From Streptomyces cupreus (GTDB lineage: Bacteria; Actinomycetota; Actinomycetes; Streptomycetales; Streptomycetaceae): 64,000 nt of DNA. Shown piece by piece: positions 24,661 to 33,024 of the stretch. Made by a program: the position numbers and the translations under genes. A model generated the notes under the pieces. The model was not told the origin of the DNA and made no database searches. It saw nothing but the letters and a program-made list of their open reading frames with translations. How positions within the stretch are numbered: the first letter of the stretch is position 1; every line of letters starts with the position of its first letter. Where the stretch lies: assembly GCF_014257025.1 (NCBI RefSeq), contig NZ_JACMSF010000009.1:124001-188000 (forward strand), given 5' to 3'.

Positions 24661-25920
24661 ATGATCACAAGAACACGGCTGGCGGCGGGGGCCTGTGCCC
24701 TGCTCGCCGCGCTGACGGCCGGGACGGCGTTCCCGGCCGGGGCAGCGGCCGGCGAACCCACGGGCGAGGACGCGCCGAAGGTGAACCTCGTCCTCGACGT
24801 GAGCGGCTCGATGCGGGCGCGGGACATCGACGGCCAGTCCCGGATGGCCGCGGCGAAGCAGGCCTTCAACGAGGTGCTCGACGCAACTCCCGAGGAGGTC
24901 CGGCTCGGCATCCGGACCCTCGGCGCCAACTACCCGGGCGACAACCAGAAGACGGGCTGCAAGGACACCGCGCAGCTCTACCCCGTCGGCCCGCTGGACC
25001 GCACCGAGGCCAAGACGGCGGTGGCGACCCTCACGCCCACCGGCTGGACCCCGATCGGTCCCGCGCTGCTGAAGGCGGCCGACGACCTCGACGGCGGCAC
25101 CGGCTCCAAGCGCATCGTGCTGATCAGCGACGGTGAGGACACCTGCGCCCCGCTGGACCCGTGCGAGGTGGCGCGGGAGATCGCGGCCAAGGGCATCGGG
25201 CTGACCATCGACACGCTCGGTCTGGTCCCGAACACCAAGATGCGGCAGCAGCTGAGCTGTATCGCGGAGGCGACCGGCGGCACCTACACCTCGGTGGAGC
25301 ACACCGACGAACTCACCGACCGGGTCAACCAGTTGGTGGACCGGGCGGCCGATCCGGTGGTGACGCCGGTCGCGACCGAGGGCGCGGACCGGTGCGCCGA
25401 GGCGCCCGCGCTCAAGTCCGGTCTGTACACCGACCGCGAGGAGTTCGGGCAGCAGCGCTGGTACCGGGTGGACGTCGAGCCCGGCAAGGAGCTGCGCGCC
25501 TCGGTGAGCGTGGGCGCGGACCGGGCGGTGAACCCCTCCTACGGGGTGCTGCTGCGGGCCGTGACCGTGCACGGCCGGGAGATCGTGCGCGGCGAGGCGG
25601 CGGGCAACGGCCGTACGGACGTGGTCTCGACGGGGGTGCGCTATCCGAAGGCGGACAGTGAGGACGCGTCCACCGAGGCCGTGTGTCTTCAGGTCACGCA
25701 CTCCTTCTCGGCGGCCTCGGGCGTGAAGACCACGCCCGGTCTGCCGCTGGAGCTGACGATCGATGTCGTCGACGGTCCGTCAGGCTCCAGCGACGTGGCC
25801 TCCTTCGGGCTCGGGCGCGGCTGGTGGCTGCTCGGTGCGCTGATCCTGACCGGCTTCCTCGCCGGGATCGTCTGGGGCTGGCTGTCGCGCTGGCGGGTCG
25901 CGGTCTGGAGGACCAACTGA
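24661..25920 (+). CDS. Secreted VWA-domain protein with C-terminal membrane anchor
   Basis: 419 residues: signal peptide (ARLAAGACALLAALTAGTAF-like, here about residues 6-30), a von Willebrand A domain with an intact metal-binding motif DVSGSM (46-51) and GWTPIGPAL/ISDGEDTC, a beta-rich middle region, and one membrane helix near the C-terminus (WWLLGALILTGFLAGIVWGW) followed by a basic tail. The bulk of the protein is therefore outside the cell. VWA domains bind ligands through Mg; the partner is unknown. The next gene starts inside its stop codon (TGATG), so the two are translationally coupled and likely act together at the membrane. Confidence 0.85.
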   Translation: MITRTRLAAGACALLAALTAGTAFPAGAAAGEPTGEDAPKVNLVLDVSGSMRARDIDGQSRMAAAKQAFNEVLDATPEEVRLGIRTLGANYPGDNQKTGCKDTAQLYPVGPLDRTEAKTAVATLTPTGWTPIGPALLKAADDLDGGTGSKRIVLISDGEDTCAPLDPCEVAREIAAKGIGLTIDTLGLVPNTKMRQQLSCIAEATGGTYTSVEHTDELTDRVNQLVDRAADPVVTPVATEGADRCAEAPALKSGLYTDREEFGQQRWYRVDVEPGKELRASVSVGADRAVNPSYGVLLRAVTVHGREIVRGEAAGNGRTDVVSTGVRYPKADSEDASTEAVCLQVTHSFSAASGVKTTPGLPLELTIDVVDGPSGSSDVASFGLGRGWWLLGALILTGFLAGIVWGWLSRWRVAVWRTN

Positions 25921-26687
25921 TGCGGATCACACGTACGTCGATCGCCGCCCTGCTGATGCTGGGGCTCGCGGCGGCTCCCGCCCTCGCGGCCGAGGCGCCG
26001 ACCGAGGCGGGCACCTCCTTCCGTACGGCGACGGAGATCGCGCAGGGCGTGGAAGCCACCGCCAGCGGCTCGGCGGGTGACTACCTGTACTGGTCGTTCC
26101 CGGCGGACGCCGGCGGGCGGCCCACCGTCAAGGCGACGGTGAAGCTCCCCGAGACGCACGCCGCCGAGACCTGGCAGATCGACGTCTACGACGGACTGCG
26201 GCGCCGCCAGGCCTGCCAGTACGGCGCCCAGACGCGCACCGCCGACGCGGACACCGCGTCCGTGGAGCTGGCCTGCGTCCTGCGGACGGTCCGCGCCTGG
26301 TCGGAGCCATGGGCGGACGACCCGCTGCCGGGCACGTACTACATCCGGCTGACGGTGGTGGAACTCGCCACGTCCGACCTGGGTCTGCCGGTGGAGGCCT
26401 CGGTCCGGGTCGACTCCAAGGACATCGGCGGCGCGGCGGCGGTGGACGGCTCGCTGGCGGAGCCGCTGGTACCGGGTGTCGCGATGACGTCGGCGTCGGA
26501 GGACTCGGAGAATGCGGAGGAGGACGGTTCGGCCGTGCTCTCCAGCATCGATCCGGAGGACGGCTGGGCGTCCGGCTGGTGGTCCGACCGTTGGGTGTGG
26601 ACCGCGGTGGGCGGTGTGCTGGCCGCGCTCGCGGGTGTCGGCGGGTATGCGCTGACGCGTGGGGCCGGGCGGCCGCCGGGGGTCTGA
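25920..26687 (+). CDS. Secreted membrane-anchored partner of VWA protein
   Basis: 255 residues with a signal peptide (SIAALLMLGLAAAPALAAEA), a beta-rich extracellular domain (YLYWSFPADAGGRPTVKATV resembles the pre-peptidase-like domains that follow VWA proteins), an acidic linker (SASEDSENAEEDGS) and a C-terminal membrane helix (WTAVGGVLAALAGVGGYAL). It shares the start/stop overlap with the VWA gene, so the two are one operon of extracellular proteins. I do not recognise a named family. A bidirectional terminator follows 12 nt downstream. Confidence 0.75.
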   Translation: MRITRTSIAALLMLGLAAAPALAAEAPTEAGTSFRTATEIAQGVEATASGSAGDYLYWSFPADAGGRPTVKATVKLPETHAAETWQIDVYDGLRRRQACQYGAQTRTADADTASVELACVLRTVRAWSEPWADDPLPGTYYIRLTVVELATSDLGLPVEASVRVDSKDIGGAAAVDGSLAEPLVPGVAMTSASEDSENAEEDGSAVLSSIDPEDGWASGWWSDRWVWTAVGGVLAALAGVGGYALTRGAGRPPGV

Positions 26688-26699
26688 CGACGGTTGGAG

Positions 26700-26726
26700 A
26701 AGGGCCCGTTCGCACGACGGGCCCTT
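26700..26726. terminator. Bidirectional hairpin terminator
   Basis: AAGGGCCCGT (26700-26709) and ACGGGCCCTT (26717-26726) form a perfect 10-bp stem with a 7-nt loop; TTTTC lies downstream on the plus strand and AAGG/GAGAA-rich sequence on the other. It sits between two convergent genes and probably ends both transcripts. Confidence 0.75.
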
Positions 26727-26729
26727 TTC

Positions 26730-27356
26730 TCATGCCTCGCGAAGCGCCTTGGCCGGCGTCCCGTCACCGGTCACCGTGATCCGCCCGGCCCGTACCGCGT
26801 CCGGCAGGCTCAACTCCCCGCGCGCCACGGCCGTACAGGTGTCGGTGTCCAGGGTCAGCCGCGCGTCGGGCTCACCCGGCGCGGCACCGTCGCCGTACAC
26901 GGGCCCGTCCTCGGCACCGACGTACAGATGGAACTCCCCTTCCTCCAGCCGCACTTCGACGAGCCCCTCCCCCGCCAGGGCCCGAAGGAGCGGCAGCGCG
27001 AACCAGTGGGCCCGCACGGCATCGGTCGGCCTGCGCTCCCCGAGCTCGGCCTGGCCCCACGTCCCGAGGGCCTGGAGGACCGGGAGCAACTCCCAGCCAC
27101 GCGGGGTGAGTTCGTAGACATAGGCCGCACCGGGAGGGGGCAGTCGGCGCCGGGTGGTGAGCCCGTCCCGTTCCATGTCCTTCAGGCGAGAGGCGAGTAC
27201 GTCGGTGCTCACGCCCGGCAGATCCGCGTGCAGGTCGGTGTAGCGGCGGGGTCCTGCCAGCAGTTCGCGGACGATCAGCAGGGTCCAGCGGTCGCCGACG
27301 ACATCGAGGGCGCGGGCGGCGGAACAGTACTGATCGTAGCTTCGGCGTGGTGACAT
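26730..27356 (-). CDS. HxlR-type regulator with C-terminal SCP2-like domain
   Basis: 208 residues. The N-terminal winged helix contains the HxlR pattern CSAARALDVVGDRWTLLIVRELLAGPRRYTDL, LPGVSTDVLASRLKDMERDGL and YELTPRGWELLPVL. The C-terminal half (EVRLEEGEFHLYVG, RLTLDTDTCTAVARGELSLPDAVRAGRITVTGD) is a small SCP2/sterol-carrier-like domain that could bind a lipophilic effector. The ATG at 27356 is preferred over 27374. It is divergent from an aminotransferase gene, and the 81-bp gap holds twin TTGG-N5-CCAA palindromes that are likely its operators. Confidence 0.85.
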   Translation of the reverse strand: MSPRRSYDQYCSAARALDVVGDRWTLLIVRELLAGPRRYTDLHADLPGVSTDVLASRLKDMERDGLTTRRRLPPPGAAYVYELTPRGWELLPVLQALGTWGQAELGERRPTDAVRAHWFALPLLRALAGEGLVEVRLEEGEFHLYVGAEDGPVYGDGAAPGEPDARLTLDTDTCTAVARGELSLPDAVRAGRITVTGDGTPAKALREA

Positions 27357-27378
27357 GGGACGCAGTCTAGACATGTCA

Positions 27379-27414
27379 TTGGACTTTCCAAGCGCTAACT
27401 TGGTAAAACCAAGT
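27379..27414. promoter_or_regulatory. Twin TTGG-N5-CCAA operators between hxlR-type gene and aminotransferase
   Basis: TTGGACTTTCCAA (27379-27391) and TTGGTAAAACCAA (27400-27412) are two palindromes with identical half-sites, starting 21 bp apart. The second is embedded in the longer perfect ACTTGGT-AAA-ACCAAGT (27398-27414). Spacing of two helix turns suits two dimers of the adjacent HxlR-type protein. Confidence 0.7.
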
Positions 27415-27437
27415 AACACCAGATACTGGAGGGGCGC

Positions 27438-28646
27438 ATGGAGTTCCGGCAGTCGAACAAGCTCAGCGAGGTCTGTTACGAGATCCGCGGCCCGGTGATC
27501 GAGCACGCCGACGCGCTGGAGAAGGCGGGCCACAGCGTGCTGCGCCTGAACACCGGCAACCCCGCGCTCTTCGGCTTCGAGGCGCCGGAGGAGATCCTCC
27601 AGGACATGATCCGGATGCTCCCCCAGGCACACGGCTACACCGACTCCCGGGGCGTCCTCTCCGCCCGCCGGGCCGTCGCGGGGCGCTACCAGAACCTGGG
27701 CATGGAGGTCGACGTCGACGACGTCTTCCTCGGCAACGGCATCTCCGAGCTGATCTCGATGGCCGTGACCGCGCTGGTCGAGGACGGCGACGAAGTGCTC
27801 ATCCCGGCCCCCGACTTCCCGCTCTGGACCGCCGTCACGACGCTCGCGGGCGGCAAGGCGGTCCACTACCTCTGCGACGAACAGGCCGACTGGTACCCGG
27901 ACCTGGACGACATGGCGTCGAAGATCACGGACCGTACGAAGGCCGTGGTCATCATCAACCCCAACAACCCGACCGGCGCCGTCTACCCCAAGGAGATCAT
28001 CGAGGGCATCCTCGACCTCGCCCGCCGGCACGGCCTGATGGTCTTCGCGGACGAGATCTACGACCAGATCCTCTACGACGACGCCGTCCACCACTCGGCC
28101 GCGGCCCTCGCCCCCGACCTGGTCGTCCTGACCTTCTGCGGTCTGTCCAAGACGTACCGGGTGGCGGGCTTCCGCTCGGGCTGGCTGGTCGTCACCGGCC
28201 CCAAGCAGCACGCCAGGAACTACCTGGAGGGCCTGACCATGCTGGCCTCCATGCGGCTGTGCGCCAACGCGCCCGCGCAGTACGCCATCCAGGCCGCGCT
28301 GGGCGGCCGCCAGTCCATCAATGAGCTGACCGCGCCGGGCGGACGGCTGCACGAACAGCGCAACGTGGCCTGGGAGAAGCTCAACGAGATCCCCGGGGTG
28401 TCGTGTGTGAAGCCGAAGGGCTCGCTGTACGCCTTCCCGCGTCTCGACCCCAAGGTCCACAAGATCCACGACGACGAGAAGTTCGTCCTGGACCTCCTCC
28501 TGCGCGAGAAGATCCAGGTCGTCCAGGGCACCGGCTTCAACTGGCCGACCCCCGACCACTTCCGCATCCTCACCCTCCCGTACGCCGAGGACCTGGAGGC
28601 GGCGATCGGCCGGATCGGGCGGTTCCTGAGCGGGTACCGGCAGTAG
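27438..28646 (+). CDS. PLP-dependent aminotransferase, AlaA-like
   Basis: 402-residue fold-type I aminotransferase. Seen: VLRLNTGNPALFGF, DVFLGNGISELISM, IINPNNPTGAVYP, FADEIYDQILYD and the PLP lysine in FCGLSKTYRVAGFRSGW; the C-terminal Arg binding the substrate carboxylate is in HFRILTLPY. The pattern is that of AlaA/AlaT-like glutamate-pyruvate aminotransferases. The ATG at 27438 has GGAGGGGCGC upstream. It is divergent from the HxlR-type regulator and probably controlled by it. Confidence 0.9.
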   Translation: MEFRQSNKLSEVCYEIRGPVIEHADALEKAGHSVLRLNTGNPALFGFEAPEEILQDMIRMLPQAHGYTDSRGVLSARRAVAGRYQNLGMEVDVDDVFLGNGISELISMAVTALVEDGDEVLIPAPDFPLWTAVTTLAGGKAVHYLCDEQADWYPDLDDMASKITDRTKAVVIINPNNPTGAVYPKEIIEGILDLARRHGLMVFADEIYDQILYDDAVHHSAAALAPDLVVLTFCGLSKTYRVAGFRSGWLVVTGPKQHARNYLEGLTMLASMRLCANAPAQYAIQAALGGRQSINELTAPGGRLHEQRNVAWEKLNEIPGVSCVKPKGSLYAFPRLDPKVHKIHDDEKFVLDLLLREKIQVVQGTGFNWPTPDHFRILTLPYAEDLEAAIGRIGRFLSGYRQ

Positions 28647-28693
28647 CGGCCGAGTGCGCGCGACCGGGGCGCGGTGCCCATAGCCTGTGAGAC

Positions 28694-29293
28694 ATGGGTG
28701 ATCTTCTGCTCGTGCGGCACGGTGAGACCGCGTGGTCCAGGTCGGGGCGGCACACCGGGTCGACGGACGTGCCGCTGACCGAGCACGGGCGCGAGGAGGC
28801 GCGGGCGCTGGTGCCGCTGATCCGCTCGCACCGGATCGGCGCCGCGTTCGTCAGCCCGCTCCAGCGGGCCCGGGAGACGGCCGAGCTGATCGGCCTCACC
28901 GGGACGCGGATCGATCCGGATCTGCGGGAATGGGACTACGGCGGCTACGAGGGCGTCACCACGGTCGCGATCCAGCGGGAGCGGCCCGGCTGGTTCCTGT
29001 TCTCCGACGGGGTCGCGCCGGGGCCGCCGGAACACCCCGGGGAGAGCCCGGCGCAGGTCGGGGAACGCGCCGACCGGATGCTCGCCAAGGTGGACGCGGC
29101 GCTCGCCAACACCGAGGGTGTGGTGGTGCTGGTGGCGCACGGTCACTTCCTGCGGGTGCTCACGGCACGGCGGCTCGGCCTGCCGCCGGCGGACGGGGCG
29201 CTGTTCCAGCTGGCCACCGGGACCGTGTGCCGGCTGAGCACCGAGCACGGGCGGCCGGTGATCGCGGGGTGGAATGTCAGACCCGGGTCGTAG
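28694..29293 (+). CDS. Histidine phosphatase family protein
   Basis: 199 residues with LLLVRHGETAWS (Arg8 and His9 of the phospho-accepting RHG motif), SPLQRARETAELIG, LREWDYGGYEG and VVLVAHGHFLRVL (second His). These place it in the acid phosphatase/phosphoglycerate-mutase-like branch 1, in the cytoplasm. The substrate is unknown; the length is close to small acid phosphatases rather than glycolytic mutases. It lies 47 nt after the aminotransferase and may be cotranscribed. Confidence 0.88.
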   Translation: MGDLLLVRHGETAWSRSGRHTGSTDVPLTEHGREEARALVPLIRSHRIGAAFVSPLQRARETAELIGLTGTRIDPDLREWDYGGYEGVTTVAIQRERPGWFLFSDGVAPGPPEHPGESPAQVGERADRMLAKVDAALANTEGVVVLVAHGHFLRVLTARRLGLPPADGALFQLATGTVCRLSTEHGRPVIAGWNVRPGS

Positions 29294-29343
29294 TCTTCGA
29301 AGCGGTGGGACATCGCTGGAAGATCGCCGGAAGGGGGCACGCC

Positions 29344-29982
29344 GTGACACGACCGCCGACCGCTGCGCAGCGGCGTGTGATCGAGGCCGCCGACCCGGTC
29401 ACCGGCCGACTGCTCAGTGGTACGGAGACCCAGCTCGCGGCCCTGGTCAAGCGCGGGCTCGCCTTCCGGCATCCGCGTCCGCCGCACGATCACTTCCTGA
29501 CACCGGCCGGGCATCGGATACGGGAGGCGGCGGACGCCCCGGCTGTGACGGCCGTGGAGACGCCCGCCGCCGGGACCGGGGTGTTCGCCGCGCGCGTCGG
29601 GGGCGAGGAGGAGCCGCCTCCCTCCGGTCCGGCCCGGCTTCGCGAGGTGCGCGGTGCCTGGGAGGGGCTGGTGGAGCTGCGCCGGATGACCAACCCGGAC
29701 GGTGCCAGCGATCGGCCGTGCGGCTGGGAGCGGACGCATCTGGTGCGGGCCGCCGCGCTGGCGCTGGAGGCGGCCGACCACCCGCCGGCCGGACCGGACG
29801 GTGACGGCGGCTACCGGGTGCGCGCGACCCCGCAGCCGGAGGCCGTGGCCGTGCACCAGCCCGACGCCGAGGGGTTGGGCGCGTGCGCGGCGACATTGGA
29901 GAAGGCGGGGTGGCAGGTGAGCGAGCACACGGATCCTCGTACCCGCGCGCGATATCTGCTGGCTTCTCCGCGCCGGGTGTGA
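29344..29982 (+). CDS. Conserved hypothetical protein
   Basis: 212 residues from a GTG at 29344 (GGAAGGGGGCACGCC upstream). The N-terminal half looks like a small winged-helix module (AAQRRVIEAADPVTGRLLSG, LAALVKRGLAFRHPRPPHDHF, LTPAGHRIREA), a long Gly/Pro-rich linker follows, and the C-terminal half (ALALEAADH, EAVAVHQPDAEGLGACAATLEKAGWQVSEHTDPRTRARYLLASP) has an alpha/beta pattern. I recognise it as a Streptomyces conserved protein without assigned function. A DNA-binding role is only a guess from the first region. Confidence 0.65.
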   Translation: MTRPPTAAQRRVIEAADPVTGRLLSGTETQLAALVKRGLAFRHPRPPHDHFLTPAGHRIREAADAPAVTAVETPAAGTGVFAARVGGEEEPPPSGPARLREVRGAWEGLVELRRMTNPDGASDRPCGWERTHLVRAAALALEAADHPPAGPDGDGGYRVRATPQPEAVAVHQPDAEGLGACAATLEKAGWQVSEHTDPRTRARYLLASPRRV

Positions 29983-30034
29983 GGAGGATGCCAGGACTGC
30001 CGCACAGGGCATCGTCGACGAGAAGAGGAAGTTC

Positions 30035-30457
30035 GTGAGCGAGCCGTTCTCCGTCCGGATCACCGTCCGCGGATACGAGACCGACGTACAGGGTCACCTC
30101 AACCAGAGCGTGTACATCAACTACGCCGAACACGCCCGCTGGTCGCTGCTCCAGGCGGCGGGAATCAGCCAGGCGGGACTGATCTCCAAGGGGGTCGGCC
30201 CCGTCGCTCTGGAGACGACCATCCGCTACAGGCGGGAACTCCTGGCCGGTGACGAGGTCGATGTGTCGTGCGCCTTCGAGTGGGGCGGGGGCAAGACGTT
30301 CCGCATCGAGCAGACCATCACCAAGGCGGACGGCACCGTGGCGGCCGAACTCACCGCGGTCGGCGGGCTGCTGGATCTGACAGCACGCCGGATGGTGGCG
30401 AACCCGCAGGACTACTTCAAGGAGCTGGCGACCGACCCGAGTCTGTTCGGGCTCTGA
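30035..30457 (+). CDS. Acyl-CoA thioesterase, 4HBT hotdog fold
   Basis: 140 residues: RITVRGYETDVQGHLNQSVYINYAEHARW contains the conserved Asp region (the D of ETDVQGHLN) of the 4-hydroxybenzoyl-CoA thioesterase-like hotdog family, followed by the long central helix and the strands VALETTIRYRREL and FRIEQTITKADG. It hydrolyses acyl-CoA thioesters; chain specificity is unknown. Its last 46 nt overlap the 3' end of the convergent histidine-kinase gene, an unusually large antisense overlap. Confidence 0.88.
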   Translation: MSEPFSVRITVRGYETDVQGHLNQSVYINYAEHARWSLLQAAGISQAGLISKGVGPVALETTIRYRRELLAGDEVDVSCAFEWGGGKTFRIEQTITKADGTVAAELTAVGGLLDLTARRMVANPQDYFKELATDPSLFGL

Positions 30458-31710
30458 GCGCCCGTGTCCCGGGGCAGCGTCACCGTCACCGTCAGGCCCC
30501 CGCCGTCCCGGGGCACCGCGGACACCTCCCCGTGGTGGGCGTGGGCGATGGCCCGCACGATGGACAGGCCGAGCCCCGCGCCCTTCCCGGTGACCACCCG
30601 GTCGGCGCCGAGCCGCCTGAAGGGCTCGAAGAGCAGGGGCACCTCGTACGGCGGCACAGGGGGCCCGGTGTTGCCGACCTCCAGCTCCACCCGGTCCATG
30701 TCCCGCGCCCGGCTCACCACCCGGACCCAGCCGCCCTCGCCGGTGTTGTGGCGGACGCCGTTCTCGACGAGGTTGTGCACCAGCCGCTCCAGCAGCAGTG
30801 CGTCGCCGAGTGTGGGCGCCTCGGCGGACTCGTCGTGGACGACGATGCCGGCCCCCTCCGCCTCCGCCGCGCCCTGGTCCACCACATGGGCCACCACATC
30901 GGCCAGGTCCACGGGCAGTCGCTCGGCGATCTCGTGCTCCGACCGGGCGAGCAGCAGCAGGCCGCTGATCAGCCGTTCATGACGGGCGTTGATCTCCAGC
31001 AGGTGCTCGCCGAGCTGTCGCACGTCCGCTGACGCGGTGGCCCGGTGCATCGCCACTTCGACGAGGGCGCGGCCCAGGGTGAGCGGGGTGCGCAGTTCGT
31101 GCGAGGCGTTGGCGACGAAGCGGCGCTGGCCGTCGAAGGAGCGGTCGAGCCGTTCCACCATCGTGTCGAAGGTGTCGGCGAGGTCCTTCACCTCGTCGTC
31201 GGGGCCGCGCAGCGCGATGCGCTCGTGCAGTCCGCGGTCGGCCGCGGGGGCGCCGGCGATGCGGCGCGCGGTGTCGGTGACCCGGTGCAGCGGCGCCAGG
31301 ACACGCCCGGCGAGCACCCAGCCGAGCGCGGCCGCGGCGCAGCCGGCGACGCCGAGCGCGATGCCGCCCTGGGTGAGCAGCGAGGTGGTGGCCTCGTCAC
31401 GCCAGTGGTCGCGCTGTTCCTCCATCCACTTGTCCAGGTCGGCGCCGGGTGGTGGGGTGGACAGGCCGGGGCCGCCGCCGACCACGGTGCGGGTCTCCTC
31501 CCGCGGGACGCCGCTCGGGGACGACGTGGGCTGCCCGGTCGGGCTCGTCCGTGACACCACCTTCGTGCCCGCGCCGCCGAGTTGCTGGCCGAGGAGCGCG
31601 TAGGTGACGCCCAGCAGCACGATCCCGCCGACCAGGAACAGGCCGCCGTAGGTGAGGGTCAGGCGGGCCCGCAAGGTCGTACGGCGGGGCAGCAGACGCG
31701 GGCCGCTCAC
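30412..31710 (-). CDS. Sensor histidine kinase
   Basis: 432 residues: membrane helix (LTYGGLFLVGGIVLLGVTYALL, about 20-45), an extracellular Ser/Thr/Pro-rich loop, second helix (GIALGVAGCAAAALGWVLAG), HAMP linker (LAPLHRVTDTARRI), H-box FVANASHELRTPLTL, N-box LVHNLVENGVRHN and G-boxes GTGKGAGLGLSIVRA (here VTGKGAGLGLSIVRA). The GTG at 31710 overlaps the regulator stop (GTGA). It is divergent, through the regulator gene, from a lipoprotein/MacAB-like export operon, so it probably senses an envelope or antibiotic signal and controls that operon. Confidence 0.92.
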   Translation of the reverse strand: MSGPRLLPRRTTLRARLTLTYGGLFLVGGIVLLGVTYALLGQQLGGAGTKVVSRTSPTGQPTSSPSGVPREETRTVVGGGPGLSTPPPGADLDKWMEEQRDHWRDEATTSLLTQGGIALGVAGCAAAALGWVLAGRVLAPLHRVTDTARRIAGAPAADRGLHERIALRGPDDEVKDLADTFDTMVERLDRSFDGQRRFVANASHELRTPLTLGRALVEVAMHRATASADVRQLGEHLLEINARHERLISGLLLLARSEHEIAERLPVDLADVVAHVVDQGAAEAEGAGIVVHDESAEAPTLGDALLLERLVHNLVENGVRHNTGEGGWVRVVSRARDMDRVELEVGNTGPPVPPYEVPLLFEPFRRLGADRVVTGKGAGLGLSIVRAIAHAHHGEVSAVPRDGGGLTVTVTLPRDTGAQSPNRLGSVASSLK

Positions 31711-32363
31711 GGGATGCGGTACCCGACGCCGGTCACGGTCTCCACCACCGGCGGATCGCCCAGTTTGCGGCGGAGTTTGAGCACCGCGAGCCGCACCGCG
31801 CCGGTGAACGGGTCGGCGTTCTCGTCCCAGGCCTTCTCCAGCAGCTGTTCCGCCGACACGGCGGCTCCGTCGGCCCGCAGCAGCTCCGCCAGCACGGCGA
31901 ACTCCTTCTTGGACAGCGGGACATAGCGGCTGCCCCGGAAGACCTCGCCGCGGGCCGGGTCGAGGGTGAGACCGGCGCGGCGCAGCACGGGCGGCGCGGC
32001 GGGCCGGGAGCGGCGGCCCAGCGCCAGGACGCGGGCGGCGAGTTCGGGGAAGGCGAAGGGCTTGACGAGGTAGTCGTCGGCGCCGAGGGCGAGGCCGCAC
32101 ACGCGGTCGCTGACGTCGGCGGCGGCGGTCAGCATCAGGACGCGGGTGGCGGACATCGAGGCCACGAGTGCGCGGCAGACGTCGTCGCCGTGCACGAGGG
32201 GCAGGTCCCGGTCCAGGACGACCACGTCGTAGTCGACGACGCCGACCCGTTCGAGGGCCGCGGCGCCGTCGTGCGCGAGGTCGACCGCGTGGGCCTGTCC
32301 CCGCAGCCACTCGGCGACGGCGTCGGCCAGCATCGGTTCGTCCTCGACCACCAGGACCCGCAT
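31707..32363 (-). CDS. OmpR-type response regulator
   Basis: 218 residues: receiver domain with acidic pair VVEDEP, phospho-accepting Asp51 in VVVLDRDLP, Thr79 region LMLTAA and Lys101 in LVKPF; then a winged-helix effector domain ending VETVTGVGYRIP. The ATG at 32363 has AGAGG upstream. It is coupled to the kinase gene by a 4-nt overlap. The gap to the divergent lipoprotein gene (154 bp) contains the presumed common control region, including repeated CGGAAA/GGAAAC elements around 32405-32465. Confidence 0.92.
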   Translation of the reverse strand: MRVLVVEDEPMLADAVAEWLRGQAHAVDLAHDGAAALERVGVVDYDVVVLDRDLPLVHGDDVCRALVASMSATRVLMLTAAADVSDRVCGLALGADDYLVKPFAFPELAARVLALGRRSRPAAPPVLRRAGLTLDPARGEVFRGSRYVPLSKKEFAVLAELLRADGAAVSAEQLLEKAWDENADPFTGAVRLAVLKLRRKLGDPPVVETVTGVGYRIP

Positions 32364-32517
32364 CCAGGTCACCTCTCCATCGGCGTTTGGGCGGAGCGCT
32401 CCGCCCGGAAAGGGTGCCGAATCCCGCGTTTCCTCGGCATAAGTCCCGGCTTGGAAACGGTGGGGAAACGGCCCGCCCGCTTCGCTTCGTGCCAAAGATC
32501 CGACACGAGGAGACGAA

Positions 32518-33024
32518 GTGATGCGGATACGGACCGGTGGCGCCCGTGCGGCGCTGCTGCTGGCGCTCGCGCTGGCCGTGGCCGGCTGCGGCTCGGACGG
32601 CGAGACCGACGAGGCGGCCGACCTGGCGGCGGAGGCGAACGCCCAGGACGAGATGGCCGTGAAGTTCGCCGAGTGCCTGGGCGAGCACGGCGTGAACGTG
32701 GAGACGGGTGAGGGCGGAGGCATCCGGATCACCGGCCGGGTACCCAAGGAGAAGGTCGACGCGGCCATGGAGGCCTGCCGCGAGTACAGCCCGATGCAGA
32801 ACGGGGGGAGCCCGGATCCGCAGGCCGAGGAGCGGATGCGGAAGATGGCGCAGTGCATGCGTGACAACGGCGTCGAGGACTTCCCCGACCCGGAGCCGGG
32901 CCGGGGCATCCAGCTCGACCGGAGTGTCGCGGAGGACCCGGACTTCGAAGAGGCGCAGAAGGAGTGCGAGAAGTACGCGCCTGCGGGCGGCCAGAGGTCC
33001 ACGGAGACGCACGGCGATGACTGA
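32518..33024 (+). CDS. Lipoprotein of MacAB-like export operon
   Basis: 168 residues with a lipoprotein signal (AALLLALALAVAGC; lipidation Cys about residue 24) and a small extracellular region carrying two KFAECLGEHGVNV / KMAQCMRDNGVEDFPDP repeats with conserved Cys, a pattern common in actinobacterial lipoproteins linked to ABC exporters. GTG 32518 and ATG 32521 are both possible; GAGGAG is 6 nt from the first. It overlaps the next gene by 8 nt, so it is the leader of a four-gene operon. Confidence 0.85.
   Translation: MMRIRTGGARAALLLALALAVAGCGSDGETDEAADLAAEANAQDEMAVKFAECLGEHGVNVETGEGGGIRITGRVPKEKVDAAMEACREYSPMQNGGSPDPQAEERMRKMAQCMRDNGVEDFPDPEPGRGIQLDRSVAEDPDFEEAQKECEKYAPAGGQRSTETHGDD

Noticed and set aside
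21535..25701. 1388-codon continuous minus-strand frame
   Set aside because: Only the part up to about 23028 encodes the NIS synthetase; the rest is the antisense of the second synthetase and the VWA gene, an effect of GC-rich codon bias.
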